Origin: Cornus controversa
Taxonomy: Eukaryota; Streptophyta; Magnoliopsida; Cornales; Cornaceae
NCBI GenBank assembly: GCA_026545225.1
Contig: CM048845.1
Span: 60,950,033-61,014,032, forward strand
Reading direction: 5' to 3'
DNA: 64,000 nt
Shown here: in pieces, positions 10,879-23,128 of the stretch
How positions within the stretch are numbered: the stretch's first letter is position 1
Layout of the letters: every line of letters starts with the position of its first letter
Notes under the pieces: model-generated
Database searches by the model: none
The model's input: the letters and a program-made list of their open reading frames with translations, nothing else
Told to the model about the DNA's origin: nothing
Position numbers and translations under genes: made by a program

Positions 10879-11098
10879 GTGAACAGACATATCTATTCGT
10901 GAAGAGTCATACCTATTCACGAACAGACATGTCTATTCGTGAAGAGTCATACCTATTCTAGAATAGACATGTTAGTTCGTGAAGAGTCATACCTATTCCA
11001 GAATAGAAATGTTTGTTTGTGAATAGTCATATCTATTCTAGAATAGATATGTTTGTTCATGAAAAATCATAACTCTTCCAGAATAGTCATGTCTATTC
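10879..11098. repeat. 20-bp tandem repeat inside copia LTR, 11 units
   Basis: Eleven exact-length 20-bp units alternate between two forms (for example gtgaagagtcatacctattc and cagaatagacatgtttgttc), making a 40-bp higher-order period. The same array, also exactly 220 bp, is in the other LTR at 13891-14110. It lies just downstream (+ strand) of a tatatataga word, so near the LTR promoter or leader region. Confidence 0.9.
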
Positions 11099-13890
11099 TT
11101 CAAACAACCATCACTTAAGGTCATGTTTGGTTGGAGAATTTTAATAATCAATTTTTCATTCAATAATTACCGATTTTTGACAAAATCGTCCAACAATCCC
11201 CCACATGAATGAAATTGATTGGATATCAATGTAAATGATAATGATAATGCAGACATTAATTCGAGTACAATTGAAAAACTACTGCATCGGGTTAAGTAGC
11301 CTAATGGCCTTGAACTTGCCCTAGTGAAAGACTATCGGATTTACATAGCTAATCAGTAGACATGATGTCTTTGAACAGTCAGACGTTATTGTAAACCAAG
11401 ACAATAGAATTCACACAGTATTTCTTCAGACACAGTTGGTTCTCACGTTTGTATTCATTTTGGCCTTAAACACCTCTTGGTTCCGTGAGTGTTTTAGAGA
11501 ATTAAGCCTTAATATTCTCATAGAAGCGGCCCCTTCTTAGTCACGTAGGTGACATCTATGAAGAGTATCCTGCCATACTCCACTTGGACATTTTTTCCAA
11601 GATATAGAAATCATTAAAAGCTTAACTTACCCTAATTCTCGCGGCAGATGTGCACTGTCTCATCATAGGAATAGTTAGGAGTAAATATCTCCTCAGTGCT
11701 TACTAAGTTCTACATAGTTTGGTTTGCCCTTTGAACCTAGATCTTGGGATCTCCAGTCAGCTAGGTTGGGTTACCACTATGACGACTCTTATTAAGACAT
11801 AGGCTTTAAACTCATTCCCTTCGATGAACTTTTTATTCGCTCTCGTGGCAAGCCTTTTGTAAACGGATCCGCAATATTATCTTTTGACTTTACATAATCA
11901 ATTAAGATAATTTCATTAGAGAGCAATTGTCTAACGGTATTATGTCTTCATCGCATGTGACGTGACTTACTGTTATATATATAACTATGTGCCCTTCCTA
12001 TTATTGATTGGCTATCGCAATGTATACATATAGCAAGCTCAAGTTTTGATCAATTTGGAATATCCTCTAAGAAATTTCTTTTTCTTTGAGCCTTGTTCCA
12101 CAACATTAATTTTAATCCTTGATAAATACAATCATTAATTTCAAGATAGATCTCAACCACCTTAATACACTTGGTATTCTCTTGGATTGCTTGTATATCA
12201 AGTTATGTGCAACTTGTCATTTATATCAGAACAACATAGTTAGAAAACATGTCCATCTAGAGTATCTTTAGCATGCATCATACTCATTGACATGTAACCA
12301 CCTAAACTATGTCATTGATTAAGTGTTTGTTTCAATCTACATATAGATTTTTCAAGTTTGCACACTCTTTTTTCATAATCTAGAACTATGAACCCTCATT
12401 GATTATTTCAAATCAATTTTTCATTAATAGAACCTCGTTCTATATTTCTTGAATTATGCACAAGATATGTCTCATTCATATCCTAATAATTTTAGGATTT
12501 AAATATTATCACATTATATAGACACCCCCACATTTCGAAGTATTTATAGAAAGATATAAGGTCTTTCTATATATCAATCAACTGGTGTCTTAATAATTTT
12601 CTTAATGAAGTGTAAGACTAAATTTGAGAAAAGTTGAGCTTCCCCCACAACTTCTGGGTAATCCATAATTTATCTACAAATCATTTGTATTTTATGATTT
12701 TTACATTTTAGCACCATTTCATTTAAATTGCTAAATTGACTCTCAACCTCATTCTCAAATTTTGCTTCATAGTATCTTGTGTAATTCCTATCAAAGTATT
12801 AAATACTTTTTTCATCTCTCATGTGCACATATATTAAATCACATTTATCATTGTGATCTAATGTTAAAGGTACAATACTCTTTTGTACGAGTGAAAATAA
12901 ACTCTAGTTAATTTCCTTTCACATGTGCCAAATTTGAGTTAGGACATCCACACAAGTAAGAAAATTAACTTGAATCCGGATTTAAAATATGTCTCTTACA
13001 CACCATTGGAATTAATACACATTAACTCATTGAAGAACGAGTTCTCTCACTAAGGTTATTTCTCATACAACCTTATTTTGGTAGTAGAGAATTTTCTTCA
13101 TGACAGCGTCTTCAGTCTTATATTTCTTGTCCAAAGAATCCTATAATGTCTTTGCTGTTTTATTAGCACAATACCCATTATATAGTGTATTGTCTAATCC
13201 ATTTAGGATATAGTTTCTACACAAGAAATCTGCATGCTTCCATGCATCAAGAGCGCTCACCTTTTCCTTTATCAGTCCCTCCTTCACCAAGTGTTTTTGT
13301 TATAAAAACAAAACAGATACAAAATTTGATTAAGTTTATAATTTAAAAAATATGTGCATATAAATATATATATATATATATTTACTAACATAAATTAGAA
13401 AATAATAAGTGCAGATTTTGCAAACACATTCAGCCATCCACTGATTTCTGTTTATTAAGAACACTAAGTAAAACGAAAAATAACCAAAATTTGTCTTAAG
13501 ATTGTTGAAAAATTTCTCTTTGTACGCCAAACAGGCAAACCAAAGTATAATTATACTTAGAAAAAATAAACAGAAGTAGGAAGTTAAATAAAATAAACAA
13601 TTATCAACCAACTTACAGAATAATTGAAAATGAATGAAATTGAATCCGAGCCTTGTGTAAACACAATTTCCTTAAGACAAATTTGTTCCCTTATAGTGCT
13701 CAAGGTGATGAACAATTGTCTCTCAAGATAGAACAGATTTACGATTTTAAAGAGGCAGCACTTCAATCTCTAGAATCCTTCGAACACAACTTGTGCAGTA
13801 CTCGAAATATAAATATATGCAGAGATAGATGATATGAAAATTCATTGTTTCCATTTTGTTATGCATGTCTGGCTATATATAGAGCCAATG

Positions 13891-14110
13891 GTGAACAGAC
13901 ATATCTATTCGTGAAGAGTCATACCTATTCACGAACAGACATGTCTATTCGTGAAGAGTCATACCTATTCTAGAATAGACATGTTTGTTTGTGAAGAGTC
14001 ATACCTAATCCAGAATAGAAATGTTTGTTCGTGAATAGTCATATCTATTCCAGAATAGACATGTTTGTTCATGAAAAATCATAACTCTTCCAGAATAGTC
14101 ATGTCTATTC
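13891..14110. repeat. 20-bp tandem repeat inside copia LTR, second copy
   Basis: This is the LTR partner of the array at 10879-11098, with the same eleven-unit register and a few substitutions between units. No unit has been gained or lost since insertion. Confidence 0.9.
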
Positions 14111-14507
14111 TTCAAACAACCACCACTTAAGGTCATATTTGGTTGGAGAATTTTAATAATCAATTTTTCATTCAATAACTAACGATTTTTGACAAAATCG
14201 TCCAACATGTCTTACTGTAATTTTTAGTTTATTGTGAATGAAAAATTTGAAATATTATGTTTAGCATGTGTTCATGTTTTTGCCTTTGTACTCTTAACAT
14301 AGCATCAAGCTTTTTGTCTTGAATTTTTTATTTTTCTAATTCTCTCCTACCATTTTGTCTAAAATTTGTTACTATGGTTATGTTGATTCAGTTTTTGTCT
14401 TAAAATCTTATTTTACTTTCTTATTCAACTTTTAATTTTTCCAATTCTCCTTTTGTTTTTGAGCCTTGAAATTTTTTCTAATTTTTAATGTGTGAAATTT
14501 GTTACTC

Positions 14508-17056
14508 TTTTTTTTTTCTCCTAGTTGGTACACACACTCACTCCTAAATAATTGTTTGCACATTCGACTTGATCCTTAGACCTAATGCTTGTCAGGCACT
14601 AGAGCTGTAAGGACTGTGACCATTTTTGGTTAGTTTCCCTTTAATTTCATTTATTGTCATAATGATGCTTTAAATGATTTTTTATGTGTTTTAAATGTAA
14701 AATACATGTTTAAAAAACTTATTTAAGGTTTAGGAAAGTTTTCGGAGCGTTTGACAAAAGTTAATTTTTTCAGGTTCGGTTAACCCGGGTGCACAAGCCT
14801 CGTTGACCCAGAAAATCTGAAAGTGTCGAAATGACTTTAAATTCAAAAGGTAACTTAAATAAAATATTTTACGCGTTACGGAATCAATTTCGTGTCAATC
14901 GGAGTTACGGAACTCCGAAAATGAGCTCAAAAAAGTTTAGGAAAAAGGTGATGGCATTTTTGTGAATAAGAGTAGGTCATATTGGTATAAATAGTAAAGT
15001 GAGAGAATTCATTTCATTCTTTCTCCTTCATCAACCGTGAGTGAGCCTATATATATATATGTGTGTGTATCTTCATCACCTTTCTTCTTCTTCATTAAAT
15101 TAGAGGGTCTTAAGGTGAGAATTAGAAGAAGCCGAAGAAAAGAGAAACGATTTATGCGTTGAGTGCTCAAGTTTGGTCCAATCAAAATCATCTTCGGACA
15201 AAGTTGAGTTTTTGGGAGATTTTAGCTTGGAATTGAGGTAGGGGTATTCTCTCCATCTTATCATCGATTCCTTAGGAATTGATGTGGGTTATATTGTTTA
15301 GCATGTTTAGAATTACTAGAATGTGAGTCTTGCAATTTTAATTGGGTCAATTCATGATAATTGATGATGTTGTTGAATTCATGTGTATTGAATTGTGTTT
15401 ATATGTTTTAAGTGTTGTTAATTGTAGATGAATGTTGCTTTATGACATAAATTATAGTGTAGAGACCATGTTATGCATAATACTTGTTATGTGCTTGATA
15501 AGATGCATGAAAATGATCATTTCTTCAAATGCTGCATTGTTATATGCATGAAATTACATGTTTTAGCATGTGAATTAAATGGCTTATGATGCACTTGAAT
15601 TATGGAATTGTTGCATTGTGATATGCATGAAATTACATGTTTTAACATGTTGATTAAGTGGCTTATGATGCATTTGAAATTGTATGTGTCGCCATATTTG
15701 AAACCTATGTAATTGATTGTTGATTTTAGGAGTAGGTTAGAAATGAAAAAGGGTCTTGAGCCCGGGACTTGGCCAAGGGGTTTTGTCTAAACCTTTGGGT
15801 TAGTAGCCCGTGAAGTAAAATATTTGAGTTTTGTCTAGACCCTCGGGTTTTAGCCCGTGAAGTAGAATATTTGGGAAAATTGCTCAAAAAGCCTTTAACC
15901 CACAATCTACAACTACTCCTACCTTCGTGCGATTTCAAAACTTACGTGGTTTGGTGCTTAAGCGTTATTGTTGAATTGTGATAATCATGTTGATATTGTG
16001 TGATATTTTCCTTGAAATTGAGTAATGTTGAATATGTTTTTCCATTTAAGCTTTAAATTAAAATCTCATTGAGCATGTGCATTGTTGTATGCCATGTAAC
16101 GTGTAGGAATGTAATGATAACATTTCACATGCATTAGAAGTATGCCATATAGTATAGGGGTGCCATACTTACATTCATGTAGGTCGCGTCAAGTTGATAC
16201 ATAAGTTGGTTTAAGTATCTCTACTAAGCCATCGTGGTGCTCACCCCCCTCCCCCAACCATTTTTTTTACAAATAAGGCACCGGTAATAGATGGAGCTTG
16301 AAGTGCTCGGGTCATGGGATTTACTCTTCGTTACTATCAATTAGTTTATGCTTCTTTATGTCATGTTTAGGCATTTATCGAACTTGTAATTCAGATTATA
16401 TATGTATGAGCCGTGTTTGGCATTGAGACCATTGAAAATCAAATTATAGAACTTATGCTTAAGCTGGACCACTTCCTTTACATCATATATGTACCTAAAT
16501 TTTCTGATTCATACTTAATGTTTATGTTTCAAGTATGCTAATGTACGAATGGTGTCCTTATAATTTGATCTTGACACATATATACCTGTTATGACTATTT
16601 GTTGAATATCCTCCAAGAACATGTCACTTTAAGTAGGCCGAAAATCCACTTTGAGCTTGCTAAAAGTGGCAGAATGAAATAAGCATTTCTAGAGCACTTC
16701 TTCAGTCGACTGAAAGTCCACTTTAAGGCTTGAACTTGCTGAAAATGACTGAGTGTTTCTAGAATACTTATTCTGCTGAATGAAATATCAGTTTTAGCCT
16801 GCTAAAAGGGGCTGAACCTGAATACAGTCCACATTTAATTGGGGAATAAGAATGGGGTTGATTGTGTGTGTGTGACCATGTGTGGGCTCATTGAGATGAG
16901 TGTTGTAGAATTGTGCATACATAACAATGTGTGCGTGATAATTTTCCGCGATGTTGATGTGGATTTGTGACTTAATCACCCTCAATTTTTGGGAGTCGAA
17001 AATCAGGGCGTGACAAGAGCCAAGTTTTTTATTCACTTGAGCCAACCCCTTGGGGT
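14508..17056 (-). mobile_element. tRNA-derived SINE split by a gypsy solo LTR
   Basis: The SINE is read on the minus strand. Its 5' part is at 17016-17056 (ccaaccccttgggg on +), and its 3' part with T-rich tail complement is at 14508-14605. TTACTC at 14502-14507 and 17057-17062 is the probable target-site duplication. The two halves join perfectly against the intact SINE of the same family at 20900-21043. The inserted LTR is listed separately. Confidence 0.7.
14606..17015 (+). mobile_element. gypsy (chromovirus-type) solo LTR, 2410 bp
   Basis: The element begins TGTAAGGACTGTGACC and ends GGGCGTGACA, the ends seen in plant Tekay/Del-like gypsy LTRs. It is flanked by a perfect 5-bp duplication AGAGC (14601-14605 and 17016-17020). 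No internal domain follows, so it is a solo LTR left by LTR-LTR recombination. It contains internal short tandem duplications (about 15530-15670 and 15760-15870). Its ends match those of the LTR at 17902-20495, which lies in the opposite orientation. Confidence 0.88.
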
Positions 17057-17062
17057 TTACTC

Positions 17063-17901
17063 TCTTATTCATTTCGCTAATAATTCACGTTATGTTCTAT
17101 TTTATTTCTTATGTCTTTACATGACTCTTAGAGAAATCATTTTTTCAGCTTAAGTGCTTTAGTTGTTTAGCTTTGGACTTTACATGATTATTAAAAGCAA
17201 TAATGGGAATGATCTCTACTTTTATATCATTGTGTTCCAAGGGGTTTCATGACTATATTTTACTTATCCATCAATGTCATTTTCTTCAAATAATTGGACA
17301 TTTATTTGATTTTTTTATGCTTAAAAATTCAAAAACAATCATGAATATTCAACATTATTTTAGATCAAAGAGTTCTAGATTTTGGCTCTAAAAGAAATTT
17401 CTTTGATTTTTTTTTTCTGTTCCATAGGAAGAAGGTTTATAATATGAGAATTGGAATAGCAAATGGTTATTATTGTTATGACAGGTTTATATATCTTAGC
17501 CTTTATTTATTATCAATGTGAATGCATTATCTATTTATTTTATTATTTTAGTTAAAGTTTTATGTGCTAAAAGTCTCAGTGTTTTAACCTTTTAACATAG
17601 TCTTGTTTTAGCCTAGAGGATTCTGTTAGACTATTGCATCAAAGATGGTTTATAATTTCAATGCAAGTGACGATCCTCTCATTTAGGGGAAGTGATTGTG
17701 GTCCAAGTGGTACTTATCTGTGCTGGTAATATATTTGTACTTTACCATATCTTCTTTTCAAAAGAGGTGAGTTAGAGCCCTGTTAGGGGCAATGTTTTAG
17801 GTGTGTGTTTGCTTTAACTTGTGTTTTATGTGCCCTATACACTATATTTCTAGTTCTTGGAAGCATTTTTAATCAGTAGTGATCCTATATATATTAATAT
17901 G
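17063..17901. other. gene-free AT-rich spacer
   Basis: No gene, RNA gene or clear element end was recognised. The 62-codon open frame at 17203-17391 is AT-driven and without recognisable features. Confidence 0.4.
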
Positions 17902-17908
17902 TGTCACG

Positions 17909-17937
17909 CCTCGATTTTCGATACCCGAAAATCGAGG
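17909..17937. repeat. perfect 12-bp hairpin at gypsy LTR terminus
   Basis: The arms cctcgattttcg (17909-17920) and cgaaaatcgagg (17926-17937) pair perfectly around a 5-base loop, eight bases inside the LTR end. The corresponding position of the solo LTR at 14606-17015 lacks a perfect equivalent. Confidence 0.85.
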
Positions 17938-19190
17938 GGTGATTGTGTAACTAACCACACTCTCAATCACACTTGCACATAGATGTATATAACTCCACTT
18001 TATCCAATCTCAATGGGCCCTACTTCAAACCATATCACCTTAGAGGGGATTTTATTTATCCGCACTCTCATAAATCACTACCTTTTAAGACTCAAAACTT
18101 TGTGTGTTTGGAATCTGGAATTGAGACCTATACCATTGGATAGAGAATCCAAAAATACTCAATTTAAAAAAAAAATCACACTCAAATTTGATTTAAATCG
18201 AAGAAGTTACACTCGATTGAAATTTGGACAGATTTTCGAGAATGTTGTGGTTAGTAACTTCGATGCATCGAACTGGGGAGTTAGATGCATCGAAGCTGCG
18301 ATGCATCAAACATGTATCATCACAAGTATCGAAACTTACTGTCCCAGATTCGAAAATCTCAACTTTTAGGCTCGAAAACTTATCTAAAAGCCTAAAAATC
18401 ATCAAAACATCATTCACAACATGTACAAATGATAAAAATATCATCAAACATCATTTTAAACATGAATCCACATCTCCAACAATCATATCCAAGAATTTAT
18501 ACATAATGGAATTAAAACCAACTTCTTCCATTCAAAACCCACAAATCATATATGATCCATATATGATCATTACACTTGAAACTAGAGTATATCAACATGA
18601 ATCAAATGTAAATATAACATCATTAACATAGTCCACATGCCACAAACCGGCAATGACATCTATTTACATCTCAAAAGGTCAAAAGTCCAAAAATTGAATT
18701 CAACAAGGTTATAATCCAAGTTACATTTGTCCAAAATATAACTACAACTTAGAGAGAAAGATCTCATGCCACAAGCTGGCATGGATAGCCACAAAATATA
18801 CAATATCCCAAAATGTATCAAAATATTACAAGAGTTCCACTTGGACACTCAAGTCCCATCTGTCATCGACGCCTTATCTGCAAAGTTTATACAAATAGGG
18901 GGTGAGCACCACTGCGGCTCAGTAGAGATACCCCAACCCACCTAAGTGCCGACCCGACACGACTTACATGAATGCATGTCACTACATTACATGTATCATC
19001 CAACATATACCATGTTCATTCACAATCAATGCATATATATAAGAATGCATTAAATATACATCATGCTTCATAATTTTAAAATGAAGGCAAGTTCATACAA
19101 TCGTCTCCCTCTCGGACTCGACCCGATACCCTAGCATGATTCTTGCCCAACCATGCAACCTGGGACACTTACCACACAATCTCAACACCG

Positions 19191-19490
19191 CCACCGAGTA
19201 AGTCACATACTCCAAGGTGGTTAGGTGGCTTTGGGATTCCTCTCCGAGTAAATCACATACTCCAAGGCGATTGGATAGTCCCAGAATACATCACCGAGTA
19301 ACTCACATACTCCAAGGTGACTAGGTAGCTTCGGGATTCCTCACCGAGTAAATCACATACTCCAAGACGATTGGATAGTCCCGGAATACATCACCGAGTA
19401 AGTCACATACTCCAAGGTGGTTAGATAGTTTCGAAATTCATCATCGAGTAAATCACATACTCCAAGGTGGTTAGACCGTTTCAAGATCAT
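19191..19490. repeat. ~50-bp tandem repeat in gypsy LTR, 6 units
   Basis: Six units share the core gagtaaatcacatactccaa followed by alternating ggtggttagg- and ggcgattgga-type halves, giving a period of about 50 bp and a hint of a 100-bp dimer. The array belongs to the LTR. Confidence 0.88.
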
Positions 19491-20801
19491 CATCGAACGT
19501 TTCTTGCTCCAAGTGAACATATTACTCTACCACTTTTCCCGTTTCTCTCACAACGGCCCTATACATGCATTTCGAACATATATGGATCAAGCATTTAAAA
19601 TTTATGCTTCACAATACATACACTAGTTATAAAGGAACATAACATGCATTTCATATTCATCAATCCACACATATAACCATCTATATGTGAAAACCCTAGC
19701 ATAAGTTACATATGCTCACAAAATTCATATAAGCACATATTTGTCATGCTTCACCAATGCACACATTTTCTATAAAAGGAAGACATGCATTTTAACTCAT
19801 ACAACATCATGTGACACAAATATGCTCATTTAACACATCTTCACAAAAGTGTACTAAACCCTAGCATATAAGTGTACATGTTAAATTCTCTCACTCATTC
19901 ACCCCTCATATCATGCATAACACCATATACATTCCCCTTGCACATAAGAGACTAAAGAGAGATAGAAAATACTCACATCTCACCCCTCTTACCACTCTAA
20001 AACATGCAATACACAACCCTAGTTCTCACCATTTCACCCGAAACCCTATAATCAATAAGTAAATGAGAAGGAGAACCCCTACCTCAAAAATGAAGGCCTT
20101 CCAAGCACTTCTCAAAATCCCAGCAATGTCAACCTCGCATAACTGTAACTTTGAATTTCCTTTAACCTTCCCGAATTTGTTTTCTGAATTTCATAACTCC
20201 GATTGACACGAAATTGATTCCGTAGTGCGTAAAATATTTTATTTAACCTACCCTCCAAATTTAGAGTCATTCCGAGAATTTTAAATTTTCTGGGCCCATG
20301 GGGCCTGCGCCCCTGGGTTGACTAGACCTAAAAAAGTCAACTTTTACCAAACGCTCCAAAAACTTTTTCAAACCTTAGATATGTTATCTAAACATGTATT
20401 TCACATTTAAAACACATAAACAATAATTTAAAACACTAATATGACAATTAAATGAAAATGACGAGAAATAGACAAAAGTGGTTACGACTCTTACAATCTA
20501 CCCAACTTAAAAGGATTTCGTCCCCGAAATCAGATCATACCTGAAGGAAACAAGTTTGGATACTTAGAACGAACTTCTTACTCTCATTCTCAAGTAACTT
20601 CCTCAACATTATGGTGATGTCACAAAACCTTAACCAACAGGATGGTCTTACCCCTCACAACTTGCTCTTTAGCATCAAGAATTTGTACTGGTCTCTCCTC
20701 ATAGGTGACATCCTCGTCGACCTCGACGTCTACCCAACTCAAGACATGTGATGGATCAGGTTCATAGATGGTGATAAAATTAATAGAATTGGAGCAAGTT
20801 A

Positions 20802-21353
20802 GACAAAATGAAAACTAGCAAGTGAAATTCTATGCGAGAAAAGAATTACAAATAAATTAAAATGAAAAGTTTATTGAACAGATATTAGGCTAACTATTTA
20901 CCTCCCAAGGGGTTGGTTCAAGTGTGGCTAAAGAACTTGGCCCTAGTGCTTTGCAAGCATTAGGTCTAAGGATCAAGTCCTCTTGGGTGCAAACAATTCT
21001 TTGGGGGGTGGGCGTGTGTACCAACTAGAAAGAAAAAAATAGACTAACTATTTTATGTGGTTCAGAGTGTTGGGCTTTAACAAAGAAATAAGAGCAAATT
21101 AAAATTAATGTAGCGGAAATAAGGATGTTAAGGTAAATGACATGGGTGACTAGAAGAGTAAGGCTACTTATCAAAATATGAGAGAGAAACTAAGAGTGAT
21201 GTCTCTTAGTGATAAGATATTTAAGATAAGAGAAAATACATTTAGGTGGTATTGACATATATATATCCAAATAATATCTATAGATGCTCTAGTAGGAAAG
21301 AAAAATTAAGGGAAAATAATTTGTATAGAATATAGGAAACAAAGGGAGATCAT
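20802..21353. mobile_element. 552-bp insertion with 5-bp target duplication, carrying a SINE
   Basis: AGTTA occurs at 20797-20801 and again at 21354-21358, while the uninterrupted paralogue at 40436-40440 has it once, directly followed by acatgggatg. The insertion is therefore real and post-dates the segmental duplication, or was lost cleanly from copy B. The element class is unknown: I see no terminal inverted repeats or coding frame. A SINE sits inside it. Confidence 0.75.
20900..21043 (+). mobile_element. tRNA-derived SINE, 144 bp
   Basis: An A-box-like segment (ggttggttcaagtgtgg) and a B-box-like segment (ggatcaagtcctc) are spaced as in a tRNA-derived pol III promoter. The tail is A-rich (agaaagaaaaaaat). 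A perfect 10-bp target-site duplication CTAACTATTT flanks it (20890-20899 and 21044-21053). A second copy of this family, in the other orientation, is the split SINE at 14508-17056. Confidence 0.82.
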
Positions 21354-21720
21354 AGTTAACATGGGATGAAATCATTAGAAATGATTTTTAAAAGTTAAAT
21401 ATTATAGAAGAGATGACTTATAATAGAAAAGAATGAAAAAAAAAAAAATTATGTGTCCAACTTATTCATATGAAATTAAAAAAAAGAAAGAATGATGACG
21501 ACAAGTGACAAGCAATTAGTTTTAATGCTATTTGTTTCAATGGTACGAGAGGTTGAGAATTTCAATCCTATGCTATTTGTTTGCTCTAGTTGCAAAAAAA
21601 AGGTTACTGTAAACTGGATTGAATAGGAGTTGAAACATTTTCATTTTACAAATGATTAATGTACCTCGTCTATTAGTGGCGACTTATATTTGAGCACTGA
21701 TAATCGAAATCCACCTCCTC

Positions 21721-22700
21721 AAATTTGTGCAGCGAATTAACGATGGTCATGACCACCACATAGTTAAGGCGATCAACACCTTGTATATTTAAGCAAATGA
21801 CTTAAACTGTCAGATGATTTATACATTAAATTATAAGTAAATACTACCATATTTAAAATATCAAATAAAAAATATGGAAGATCCCAATTCCAGAAATCTT
21901 TCCAAAATTACAGTTATTCATGAAAAATATCAAAATTTTTATATTTTCATTTATGTATATAAAGAATTTTTAAAATTTTAAATTATCCCACACTTCTTTA
22001 GCACCCAATTTAATCCTCTTTCTCTTGTGATTATTAGACTCCTATGCTACAGGCCCTCTTTCACATATTCTCCTTTAAATATTGAAGGATCACAATCTCT
22101 AAGAAAGTATGATCTCTTTTATTGTACAGGACAACCCTAAGAAAAAAAGTGAAATTCCGTATCGTAAAACCCGAAATACTTTATTTATTTGATTTAATCT
22201 AATTATCAATTAGTTTTTGACTTGGAGAACCTAATTGAAAATAGTTCAAGTTTTCATTACAAAGACAAATTTCATTTATTAATTTTTAATTATTGAAACC
22301 AAGACTTTCTAGGTTTGTAGAGTTCTAACTAATTTGACTTATTGAAATTTTTTTAATAGTACCCACTACTCATGGAATGGAATGAGAGTGTTTCATTTTT
22401 TCAATTTAGTGATAATTTTCTCTGTGCCTATCATTATTCTTATAACAAATGTTTGAATTCTTTTGTTTTCTATAGTTGTTTTACTCAAGTACATATAGTT
22501 TTTCTCTTCAAATTTTATGAAAATTTTGTTCAATATAAATTACACACACATATATACTGGGTATACACATGAATTTTATGAATCAAACTCATGTTTTTGG
22601 AAAGGTCGCATCTCTTAAAATTCAAATAAAATGTAACATGGTCTCTTGGTATGCCAAATGAATAATGGAATATTTATTGGTTCATTCACACATATTAAAA
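21721..22700. other. gene-free spacer
   Basis: Nothing coding was recognised. The 66-codon frame at 22372-22572 shows no family resemblance. Similarity to the GLYR2 upstream region begins near its right end. Confidence 0.4.
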
Positions 22701-22989
22701 ATAAAAATAAAAATTGAAATTGATAAAAATAATGAAAATTTATAGAAATAATAAAAAAGCCTTACACTTTCTATATGTAGTATATATATAAATATTAGTA
22801 ATTAAAGTGAGAGCCTTGCACAACCATCTGGTCCATACTATTCTGTCCAGAATATTAGATGGTAGTGGTAGAGTTGGACAAAGTAAATGGTCAAGATGAC
22901 TCATGACCTTCCTCAAGGCCAATTACACTAACCATCTATCAACTGCGATTATTCTGAGTTCACCACCAAACACTGCTGTCTCAACGGCC

Positions 22990-23128
22990 ATGGCAATATG
23001 CTCAAGCTTTTGCCCTCGTATACCAAACCACTTCAGAGGCAAAACCATCTCTTCATTCCCCCACAAACCACTATTTTCTGTTTCTTTCAAGGTATTCTCT
23101 TCTCAAACTTCTAGTTGTACAACCACAG
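22990..23128 (+). pseudogene. GLYR2 exon-1 duplicate (transit peptide only)
   Basis: This is a 139-bp copy of GLYR2 exon 1. It starts with the same ATGGCAATATGCTCAAGC and ends at a preserved GT splice donor in the same phase (1). It would encode 46 residues of serine- and basic-rich organelle-targeting sequence (MAICSSFCPRIPNHFRGKTI and onward). I count 14 differences from the complete gene's exon 1 (about 90% identity), nearly all changing an amino acid, which fits loss of constraint. The catalytic exons are absent, so it cannot make a reductase. The donor has no cognate acceptor downstream; transcription, if any, would read into unrelated DNA. Confidence 0.85.

Larger units (their letters stand above)
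10491..14207 (-). mobile_element. Ty1/copia LTR retrotransposon, internally deleted
   Basis: Two 705-bp LTRs (10491-11195 and 13503-14207) are in direct orientation, each TGTTG...CAACA, and flanked by a perfect 5-bp target-site duplication TGTCT (10486-10490 and 14208-14212). On the minus strand a polypurine tract (tgggggatt) abuts the LTR at 11196, which sets the orientation. Internal minus-strand remnants include a gag piece (near 13100-13300; reads ALDAWKHADFLCRNYILNGL) and a copia RNase H piece (near 11820-12080; reads DSQSIIGRAHSYIYNSKSRH and KSKDNIADPFTKGLPRE). Reverse transcriptase and integrase are missing and stops are frequent, so it is dead. I count about 17 differences between the LTRs (roughly 2.4%), so the insertion is fairly young. 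Confidence 0.93.
17902..20758 (-). mobile_element. 5'-truncated gypsy chromovirus: end of pol plus 3' LTR
   Basis: On the minus strand, 20758-20496 encodes the integrase C-terminal/chromodomain-proximal end of gypsy pol (reads DPSHVLSWVDVEVDEDVTYE and ERPVQILDAKEQVVRGKTIL, then degenerates with stops). A short purine-rich tract follows, then a 2594-bp 3' LTR (20495-17902) starting TGTAAGAGTCGTAACC and ending GGCGTGACA. Everything upstream in the element is lost at 20758. Because the 5' end is gone, no target-site duplication can be checked. Confidence 0.85.
20760..21720. repeat. segmental-duplication block A (partner 40.39-40.8 kb)
   Basis: About 20761-20801 and 21354-21720 align with 40401-40800 in the same order. 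Shared words include gttcatagatg, ggagcaagtta, acatgggatgaaatcatta and ggttgagaatttcaatccta. Copy A is interrupted by a 552-bp insertion (20802-21353) that copy B lacks. Confidence 0.8.

Noticed and set aside
10879..11098. CRISPR-like array of regular short repeats
   Set aside because: The 20-bp units are contiguous with no unique spacers, lie inside a retrotransposon LTR and are present in both LTRs. The genome is a plant.
13336..13766. Minus-strand frames near the copia 5' LTR as genes
   Set aside because: They straddle the LTR boundary, are AT-driven and unlike copia gag.
14606..20495. The two gypsy LTRs (14606-17015 and 17902-20495) as the two ends of one element
   Set aside because: They are in opposite orientation. 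The first has its own perfect target duplication (AGAGC), and the pol remnant lies outside the pair, next to the second only.
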